Below, one piece after another: positions 15,499 to 21,180 of a stretch of DNA of 21,180 bases. This DNA comes from an uncultured Lachnospiraceae bacterium. Its GTDB lineage: Bacteria > Bacillota > Clostridia > Lachnospirales > Lachnospiraceae. Both the position numbers and the translations under genes were made by a program. The notes beneath the pieces were generated by a model. That model was given only the letters and a program-made list of their open reading frames with translations. It did not search any database and was not told where the DNA came from. The DNA lies in contig CAJUQB010000004.1 in the NCBI GenBank assembly GCA_910588285.1, forward strand, positions 66,473 to 87,652, read 5' to 3'. Numbering within the stretch: the first letter of the stretch is position 1; each line of letters starts with the position of its first letter.

Positions 15499-16503
15499 CT
15501 AATCACAGTAGCTCTCATAAATCTCAAAAAAGTTACTGGTCGAAATCTCCTCACTATTCACCAGCTCCACACTTTCCCACAGCTCCTCATTAAACACAGA
15601 AGGCAGCTGTGCAATAAAATCCTCGTACACATCCTCAAAGGCTTCCTTCCGCCGCTTCTCCAGAATCATCTGCTTGCTGGCATCCGTCAGCTCCTGATTA
15701 TAGTTGTTGATGCACTTGATCACATAATATCCGTCCTCAGCCTGAATGCATTCCGTCAGCTCCTCCGGCAGCAGGGCAAATACAACCTCCTCCACCTCCT
15801 GGGGCAGCTGTCCCCGGCTTAAGTTGATTTCCACCTGGCCGCTCTCATTGTAGGTAGCCGCCACGTTCATGAAATCGCTGCCGCTTGCCAGGCGCGCCAT
15901 CACCTCATCCGCCGCCTCCTTGCTGGTCACGAAGATCCGCTGTACCTCCATCACCCTGGCTTCGTCATCGCTAACCTCATCGCTGATGCTGCTGGTGAGA
16001 TACTGATACAGTTTATTGGCAAGGCCGTACTGCCGGTATACCTCCTCCACATCTCCCTGTGAGATCCCCATATAGGACAGCTCCGCCTCATTGAGGGACG
16101 CATAGTAGGCCTCTGCAGCCTCCTCAATCCGCTCATTCTCCTCCTGGGTCAGGGCAACCTCCTCCTGCTCCGCCAGGAAATCCATGCTCATAATCTGGGC
16201 CATCTGGGAAATAGACAAATCCTTGACATATTTTTCCAGGCTGTTATCCCCGAAATCGTGCTCCCACAGATTGACTCCATATGCTGTCCCATAGAGATTC
16301 TGGTAATTGGTGAGAAAAATCTTTGCCTGGGCCAGGGTACAGCTCTTTCCGTTGATGCTGAATACCTCCTGGTCAGACAGCTCCCTGGAGGGATTCTCCG
16401 GATCCTCCTCCCCGCCGCAGGCCGCGGCCCCAAAGGACAGCGCTGCCGCCAGCCCCAGGAGCGCAGCCTGTTTTTTCCATTTTCCGGCAATCTGCCGCCT
16501 CAT
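15499..16503 (-). CDS. PrsA/SurA-like peptidyl-prolyl isomerase lipoprotein
   Basis: Exported, lipid-anchored folding factor, 334 residues. The signal peptide has basic MRRQIAGKWKK and a hydrophobic core ending FGAAAC with cysteine at residue 29; the -3 position is Ala rather than Leu, so the lipobox is slightly atypical. A SurA_N-like helical region (about 40-175) includes SINGKSCTLAQAKIFL. A parvulin-type domain (about 180-270) shows VQRIFVTSKEAADEVMARLASGSDF in pieces, then SRGQLPQEVEEVVFALLPEE and GYYVIKCINNY. AGAGG abuts the upstream ATG 16512 but is 9 nt from ATG 16503, which I therefore chose. It starts 14 nt after the FAD gene stop. The catalytic residues of the parvulin fold are not obvious to me, so it may be a chaperone without strong isomerase activity. 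Confidence 0.85.
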   Translation of the reverse strand: MRRQIAGKWKKQAALLGLAAALSFGAAACGGEEDPENPSRELSDQEVFSINGKSCTLAQAKIFLTNYQNLYGTAYGVNLWEHDFGDNSLEKYVKDLSISQMAQIMSMDFLAEQEEVALTQEENERIEEAAEAYYASLNEAELSYMGISQGDVEEVYRQYGLANKLYQYLTSSISDEVSDDEARVMEVQRIFVTSKEAADEVMARLASGSDFMNVAATYNESGQVEINLSRGQLPQEVEEVVFALLPEELTECIQAEDGYYVIKCINNYNQELTDASKQMILEKRRKEAFEDVYEDFIAQLPSVFNEELWESVELVNSEEISTSNFFEIYESYCD

Positions 16504-16517
16504 TCTTATCATCCTCT

Positions 16518-17915
16518 TTACCCAATCCGTTTCAAAATACTGCGGGCCACACTGATTCCGTTGGCAGATGCCTGCTGCAGTCCCCGGGTCACGGAAGCGC
16601 CGTCCCCAATGGCCCGAAGTCCGTGCACATTGGTCTCAAAATCCGAATCTACCACAACCTTGTTGGAATAGAACTTCACCTCAACCCCGTAAAGCAGCGT
16701 TTCATCGCTGGCAATGCCGGGCGTCACCTTGTCCAGGGCCTCCAGCATCTCTTCAATATCCACCATAATCCGATGGGGAAATACCAGGGACAGATCTCCC
16801 GGCACCGCATCCTTCAGGGTAGGGATCAGATTGTTGCGGCACAACCGCTCCTCTGTGGTTCTCCTGCCCCGCCGGAAATCCCCAAAGGTCTGCACCATGA
16901 TCCTGCCGTCGCACAGCATATTGGACAGCTGGGCAATCTGCTTGCCATACGCAATGGGGGTCTTAAAGGGCTTGGTAAAATTCTTGGACACCAGCAGGGC
17001 AAAATTCGTATTATTGGTCTTCAGATCCTTGGACTTATAGGCATGGCCATTGACCACGGCCAGCCCGTCGTCATAATACTCCGTGGCCACCTCCCCGGAA
17101 GGGTTGGTGCAGAAGGTACGCACCTTGTCGTCAAAGGTCGGCGTATGGTAGACCAGCTTGGCCTCATACAGGTTCCTGTTGAGGAAATCCATCACCTCAT
17201 CCCGCACCTCTACCCGCACGCCGATATCAACGGTCCCAACCTCCGTCTCCACCTGCTTCTCTCTGCAGAAATGGGCAAACCAGTCTGCCCCTTCCCGGCC
17301 CACTGCACTGACGATCTCCGGCGCCCGGTAGGTCTCCTCCTTGTCCGTAACCACGCCCACAGCAGCTCCATCCTCCACCAGGATGTCCTTTACCATGGTG
17401 TTAAATTCCATCACCACGCCCTGCTCCAGCAGATGCTCCTGCAGCCTGGAATAGATCTTGTACCCCTCCTCAGTACCCAGATGGCGGATGGGACACTCAA
17501 TCAGCTTCAGATTGGCATTGATGGCCTTCTTGCGGATCTCGCGGATCTCCGCCTCCTTGTCCACCCCGTATACATTGGTGTCAGCGCCAAATTTCAGATA
17601 GATCCGGTCCGACTCCTGAATCAGCCTTGTGGCCTCCTCATAGCCTAAGATCTCCGGCAGATGGCCTCCCACATCCGGGGACAGGGACAGCTTTCCGTCA
17701 GAAAAAGCCCCGGCTCCCGCAAAGCCCGTGGTGATGGAGCAGGGCTGGCAGCCCACGCACACCTTGGTTTTCCGCTTGGGGCACTGGCGGTTTTCGATCC
17801 GCCGTCCCTTTTCAATCATTAATATTTTCATATCCGGTTTGTTATGAATCAGCTCATAGGCACAGAAAATCCCCGAGGGGCCCGCGCCGATGATAATCAC
17901 ATCATAATTATCCAT
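16518..17915 (-). CDS. FAD-dependent dehydrogenase/oxidoreductase (COG2509 type)
   Basis: Cytosolic flavoprotein, 465 residues from ATG 17915 (GGAGG 8 nt upstream; the frame extends 13 codons further without support). The FAD-binding Rossmann motif is VIIIGAGPSG (6-15), with an acidic residue in LMIEKG. Next come a Cys cluster C45-x7-C53-x2-C56-x2-C59 and the strongly conserved GFAGAGAFSDGKLSL. The C-terminal FAD motif is LRAIGDGASVTRGLQQASANGISVA, read in two overlapping parts. The family is broadly conserved in anaerobes, but its reaction is not established; the cysteine cluster could bind a metal or an iron-sulfur centre. A perfect TATAAT (17937-17942, minus) lies 21 nt before the start without a good -35, so a private promoter is possible. 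Confidence 0.9.
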   Translation of the reverse strand: MDNYDVIIIGAGPSGIFCAYELIHNKPDMKILMIEKGRRIENRQCPKRKTKVCVGCQPCSITTGFAGAGAFSDGKLSLSPDVGGHLPEILGYEEATRLIQESDRIYLKFGADTNVYGVDKEAEIREIRKKAINANLKLIECPIRHLGTEEGYKIYSRLQEHLLEQGVVMEFNTMVKDILVEDGAAVGVVTDKEETYRAPEIVSAVGREGADWFAHFCREKQVETEVGTVDIGVRVEVRDEVMDFLNRNLYEAKLVYHTPTFDDKVRTFCTNPSGEVATEYYDDGLAVVNGHAYKSKDLKTNNTNFALLVSKNFTKPFKTPIAYGKQIAQLSNMLCDGRIMVQTFGDFRRGRRTTEERLCRNNLIPTLKDAVPGDLSLVFPHRIMVDIEEMLEALDKVTPGIASDETLLYGVEVKFYSNKVVVDSDFETNVHGLRAIGDGASVTRGLQQASANGISVARSILKRIG

Positions 17916-17950
17916 ATGCAAAACCTCCGTCCTTTTATTATACCTGAAGA

Positions 17951-18214
17951 TCACACTTCCAATACCAAAAATCTGCCATCCGGCAATTCATGCACCTCCT
18001 CAGCCTCCCGCAGCTGCCGGTCGTCCATCTCGCACAGATCCACGCCCTCCTCTTCAAAATAGGCGCGGACCTCCCCAATATCCTTACACACAACAGCCAG
18101 GCAGTCCTCTAAAAATTCCTCCGCTTCCTCCAGGCTGCCTGCCATCTCCTCATCAAAAATATCGTACTGCAGCTTCAAAAATGCCCGCAAAACAGATTCC
18201 TCGTATTCGTTCAT
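17951..18214 (-). CDS. Small acidic protein, unknown function
   Basis: 87 residues, strongly acidic (long Glu/Asp runs such as SLEEAEEFLEDCL and YFEEEGVDLCEMDD), probably mostly helical, with no signal peptide or membrane helix. ATG 18214 has AGGAGG 8 nt upstream. The frame extends 10 codons upstream, but those lack an RBS. It sits 44 nt after maf and 35 nt before the FAD gene, in the same direction and without a terminator, so it is probably co-transcribed. I do not recognise the family with certainty. The two cysteines in DCLAVVC are one notable detail. Confidence 0.75.
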   Translation of the reverse strand: MNEYEESVLRAFLKLQYDIFDEEMAGSLEEAEEFLEDCLAVVCKDIGEVRAYFEEEGVDLCEMDDRQLREAEEVHELPDGRFLVLEV

Positions 18215-18258
18215 TTGTACTTCCTCCTGTAAAATAGATGCCACACAATATCATCATA

Positions 18259-18891
18259 TTATTCTTTGGCAGAAATTTCAATCCCTAATTGCCCAAGTCT
18301 CTGATAAAGCTCTGCCACCGGAAGCCCCACCACATTGCTGTAATCTCCACGAATCTCCCGGACAAGCAGGACGCCCCTGCCCTGAATGCCATAGGCGCCG
18401 GCCTTGTCCATAGGCTCCCCGCTCTTTACATAATCCAGAATCTCTGCCTCGCTCACCGGGAACATTTCCACCTGGGTCTCCTGGTAAAACCGGCTTACCC
18501 TTTGGCCATCCCCAGGCATATCAATCAGCGCAACGCCGGTGAACACCTGATGGGTCCGTCCCTGAAGACGCGTCAGCATCTCTACCGCATCCCCTTCATC
18601 CCTGGGCTTTCCCAGAATCCTCCCGTCACATACCACCACCGTGTCGGCTCCAAGCACCAGCATCCCGTCCCCGGTCTGTGGAATCTCTCCCTTGGCAATC
18701 CGCTCTGCCACCTCCATGGCCTTCTGAAGCGCCAGCTCCATCACTGCCTCCTGAGGCTGCTCCTTTGTGATTCGCTCCTCCCCGGCAGCGGGAAGCACAA
18801 TAAAATCCGCCCCTACCTGGGCCAGAAGCTCCCGCCTTCTTGGGGAGGCGGATGCAAGTATCAATTTTCTATGTATCAATTTTCTATACAT
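18259..18891 (-). CDS. maf: Maf family nucleotide pyrophosphatase (septum formation inhibitor-like)
   Basis: Cytosolic house-cleaning enzyme that hydrolyses non-canonical or modified nucleoside triphosphates to monophosphates. 210 residues. Family motifs in order: LASASPRRRELL, the central VLGADTVVVCDGRILGKP, GRTHQVFTGVAL, and DKAGAYGIQGRG followed by GDYSNVVGLPV. I chose ATG 18891, with AAGGAG 7 nt upstream inside the end of addA; the genes overlap by 8 nt. The N terminus is extended by an in-frame duplication (YRKLI then HRKLI before LASASPRR) caused by a 15-bp tandem repeat at 18859-18888. This should not disturb the active site, since the catalytic part starts at LASASPRR. Confidence 0.95.
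   Translation of the reverse strand: MYRKLIHRKLILASASPRRRELLAQVGADFIVLPAAGEERITKEQPQEAVMELALQKAMEVAERIAKGEIPQTGDGMLVLGADTVVVCDGRILGKPRDEGDAVEMLTRLQGRTHQVFTGVALIDMPGDGQRVSRFYQETQVEMFPVSEAEILDYVKSGEPMDKAGAYGIQGRGVLLVREIRGDYSNVVGLPVAELYQRLGQLGIEISAKE
18859..18888 (-). repeat. 15-bp tandem duplication at the addA/maf junction
   Basis: Two adjacent copies of TATAGAAAATTGATA (18874-18888) and CATAGAAAATTGATA (18859-18873, read on the minus strand), 14 of 15 identical. The unit is a multiple of three, so it adds five residues to Maf. The upstream copy contains the TAG stop of addA. Confidence 0.85.
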
Positions 18892-21180
18892 CAATAATCT
18901 CCTTTAACCGGAAGGAATACAGGATTTTTTCCTTCACCTTCTTCTCAGTAATCCGCTCCAGCGCCTCCTGGTACAGATCCATCTGCACCTGATACCGCTT
19001 CCGAAGCTCTCCGGCAGAGCGCACGGCATCTGTCTTATAATCCACAATCACAAGCTCCCCCTCCTCCTCAAAGAAGGCGTCAATAATTCCCTGGACCACC
19101 ACCAGCACATCGCTGTCACACCCGGGATACACCTCCCGGGCAGGCTTGCCCATCACAAAGGGCTTCTCCTTCTGCAGCTTTCCGCTCCTTGCCGCCCGCT
19201 GCATCCTCCCTGCCAGCTTTGACCCGAAAAAATGCTCCAGGGCCGGCAGTGAAATCAGCTCGTGAAGCCGCTCCTCCAGAAGCCCCCGCTGCCGCATTTC
19301 TGCAATCTGCCCGGCCAGGGTGTCCGGCTCTCTGGAAAAATCAAAGCACTCCAGGACACGGTGCATGGCAGTTCCCCGAAGGGCAGCCACATTCTCCTCC
19401 TGCTCCTGTCCCATAAAAACAGGAACATACGGGGTAAACTCCGGGCTTCCCTCTCCCATGGGTTCCCCATACAAATATTCCGTATCCTGCTCCTCCTGCC
19501 GAAGCCGGTCAATGGCCCGGTGCTTCAGCTCTGATACCGAAAGCTTTGTCTTAAGCCCCTGCTCCTGCCCGTAAGGGTATCCGCAGGTCAGCTGTCTGGT
19601 GAGACGCTCCAATTCCTCCTCCGGCACCCGGGCGGCCGCCTCCAGCAGCAGCCCTCTGTTCCACTCCTGCTCCACGGATTTTTCCGCATGCTCCTCCGCC
19701 AGCTCCATTGGCGTAACCTGCCGGATCCCATAGCCCTTCTGCACCAGCACCGGCAGCACCCAGTCAAAATAGCTGCCCGCTGACAGCCGCTCCAGAAATC
19801 CCAAATGCCCCGCCCGGTCAAGGGACCGGTACTCATAGCCCGCAAGCTTTGTCTCCGCCTTTTTCAGCGTTCCGGTCAGAATCAGCTTCTCTCTGGCACG
19901 GGTCAGCGCCACGTACAGCACCCGAAGCTCCTCCCCTGCATTTTCCATCTGGATCTGCCGGGCCAGAATCTGGCGCATCAGGGAGGGCGTGCGCACCCGG
20001 CGCTTGATGTCCACAGCGTCCAGGCCCATGCCATAGCAGGGATGGAGGGCCATGCGGCTTCTGGAATCCTGCTGGTTCATCAGCCGGCCCATGCCTGCTG
20101 CAAAGACCACCGGAAATTCCAGCCCTTTGCTCTTATGAATGGTCATAATATGCACCGCATCCTCCATGCCCTCATCCACCGCCTCGCCGAAATCCACCTC
20201 ATAGCGCTGCAATTCATTGATATACCGAACAAAATGATACAGGCCGCGGTAGCTGCTGCCCTCATAGGCAATGGCCTTCTCCACCAGCATCCGCAGATTT
20301 GCCCGGCGCACGCTGCCCCCGGGCATGGCTGACACATAGCTTAAGTAGCCGGTTTCCTCCATCACCCTCTGGACCAGCTCATGAACCGGCGTATCGCTGA
20401 CCTGCTGCCGGAAGGCTGTAAGCTGCTGCCAGAAGGCCGCAAGCTTGCCCTGCAGAAGCCGGCAGCCCTCTGTTCCTCCCGGCAGGCCGGCAGCCCCCTC
20501 CTCCCAAAGGGCCTCCCCTGCCTCTGCCTTCACCCAGGAAAGCACTGCCTCGTGAAAGCTCACCTTTCGGAAGGGAATCCGGATCAGGGCCAGCTCCTCT
20601 GCCGACAGTCCCACCAGCGGGGACTGCAGCACTGCCGCCATGGGAATATCCTGCCGCGGGTTGTCCAGCAGCCGAAGATAGTGAAGCATGGTCTGTACCT
20701 CCGCGGCGGAAAAATACCCGGTATCCGTGGCTGCCACTGCCGGAATGCCCTGGCTCTTCAGCACGGAGAGCAGGGTGCCCCCGGACCGGCTGATCCCCCG
20801 CATCAGGATCACAATATCCCGGTATCTTAAGGGCCTAAGCCGGCCCGTTTCTTTGTCTGTCACCAGCTGGCTCCCCATCAGCTCCCGGATTTTCATGGCA
20901 ATCAGCTCCGGCTCCAGCTCCTGGGGATCCGCGGCAAATTCCTGGGGATCTGCCACCAGAATCTCCGTATCAAACATATGCTCCCTGGCTTCAAATTCCA
21001 TGCCCGGATAGAGGGCCGCCGCCTGGTCATACTCCACATTTCCCAGATCCCGGGCCATGATCCCGTAAAAAACGTCATTGACAGTCCTCAATACCTCCGG
21101 GCGGCTGCGAAAATTCCGGTGGAGATCAATCCGTACCCCTGCCCCTTCCTGCTCCTGGTCTGTGCCATACTGCTGATATT
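18884..21180 (-). CDS. addA: ATP-dependent helicase/nuclease subunit A, C-terminal two thirds (runs off right edge)
   Basis: AddA of the AddAB (RexAB) complex, which processes double-strand breaks for recombination. 764 residues are visible of about 1200; the frame is open to base 21180, so no start is present. In order: helicase motif IV around LHRNFRSRPEVLRTVNDVF (21140-21075), motif V MTIHKSKGLEFPVVFAAG (about 20150-20090), and motif VI VLYVALTRAREKLIL (about 19920-19875). The RGTAMHRVLECFDF segment leads into the nuclease domain, whose GIIDAFFEEEGELVIVDYKTD region (about 19095-19035) holds the catalytic D, D and K residues. A TTG at 21091 is not a start, because conserved AddA sequence continues upstream of it. 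addB would be expected just beyond the right edge. It overlaps maf by 8 nt, and maf translation is probably coupled to it. Confidence 0.96.
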   Translation of the reverse strand, partial: YQQYGTDQEQEGAGVRIDLHRNFRSRPEVLRTVNDVFYGIMARDLGNVEYDQAAALYPGMEFEAREHMFDTEILVADPQEFAADPQELEPELIAMKIRELMGSQLVTDKETGRLRPLRYRDIVILMRGISRSGGTLLSVLKSQGIPAVAATDTGYFSAAEVQTMLHYLRLLDNPRQDIPMAAVLQSPLVGLSAEELALIRIPFRKVSFHEAVLSWVKAEAGEALWEEGAAGLPGGTEGCRLLQGKLAAFWQQLTAFRQQVSDTPVHELVQRVMEETGYLSYVSAMPGGSVRRANLRMLVEKAIAYEGSSYRGLYHFVRYINELQRYEVDFGEAVDEGMEDAVHIMTIHKSKGLEFPVVFAAGMGRLMNQQDSRSRMALHPCYGMGLDAVDIKRRVRTPSLMRQILARQIQMENAGEELRVLYVALTRAREKLILTGTLKKAETKLAGYEYRSLDRAGHLGFLERLSAGSYFDWVLPVLVQKGYGIRQVTPMELAEEHAEKSVEQEWNRGLLLEAAARVPEEELERLTRQLTCGYPYGQEQGLKTKLSVSELKHRAIDRLRQEEQDTEYLYGEPMGEGSPEFTPYVPVFMGQEQEENVAALRGTAMHRVLECFDFSREPDTLAGQIAEMRQRGLLEERLHELISLPALEHFFGSKLAGRMQRAARSGKLQKEKPFVMGKPAREVYPGCDSDVLVVVQGIIDAFFEEEGELVIVDYKTDAVRSAGELRKRYQVQMDLYQEALERITEKKVKEKILYSFRLKEIIDV

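Noticed and set aside
16623..17648. 341-codon open frame antisense to the FAD dehydrogenase gene
   Set aside because: Its composition (His/Gly/Leu/Ile-rich) mirrors the codon bias of the real gene; it has no RBS and no recognisable domain.
10030..21180. A defence island built from the AAA/nuclease gene plus AddA
   Set aside because: AddA is a housekeeping recombination enzyme; the two genes are about 7 kb apart in separate transcription units and no other defence-type gene is present.
1..21180. CRISPR arrays, tRNA/rRNA genes, insertion sequences
   Set aside because: No regularly spaced repeats of CRISPR size, no recognisable tRNA or rRNA segments and no transposase motifs were found by reading both strands.

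Overview
The window looks like a chromosomal segment of a low-to-mid G+C Clostridia, most likely a Lachnospiraceae-type gut anaerobe. This is inferred from strong AGGAGG ribosome binding sites, a CIRCE-controlled htpG, a YesM/YesN-type two-component pair bracketing a sugar ABC importer, AddA rather than RecB, and a DUF1703-type AAA/nuclease gene. No rRNA, tRNA, CRISPR array, transposase or phage gene was seen. Nearly all genes lie on the minus strand and read right to left; only htpG reads left to right.

Left block (1-5881, minus). One carbohydrate-uptake operon starts at a good promoter at 5853-5881. It runs sensor histidine kinase (YesM type), lipoprotein solute-binding protein, two binding-protein-dependent permeases, then a YesN-type response regulator that leaves the window at base 1. 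No ATPase is present, as is common in this family, where a shared MsmK/UgpC-type ATPase is encoded elsewhere. An extended -10 just upstream of the binding-protein gene may boost that gene.

Middle block (5981-11784). A MATE exporter (minus) has its own promoter, its own terminator, and a leader of about 160 nt. The leader folds on paper into a compact three-stem element followed by an RBS-sequestering arm, so it is a riboswitch candidate. The 424-bp gap 7383-7806 holds this leader, the MATE promoter, a perfect CIRCE operator, the htpG promoter and the htpG leader; I see nothing definable at 7579-7658. htpG converges on a DUF1703-type AAA-ATPase/PD-(D/E)XK gene, and a 15-bp bidirectional terminator lies between them. 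The AAA gene carries a 78-bp in-frame palindromic insertion.

Right block (11834-21180, minus). Tightly packed genes read addA (enters from the right edge), maf, a small acidic protein, a COG2509-type FAD dehydrogenase, a PrsA/SurA-like lipoprotein, an OmpR-type response regulator, an ABC ATPase, an ABC permease and a histidine kinase, ending at a hairpin at 11834-11860. The last four form a BcrAB-like, peptide-antibiotic-response-type module. Its transporter genes have their own promoter with five roughly 12-bp direct repeats upstream, probably the binding site of the adjacent regulator.

The strongest candidates for something new are the structured MATE leader, the palindromic element inserted in frame in a coding gene, and the 12-bp repeat array.
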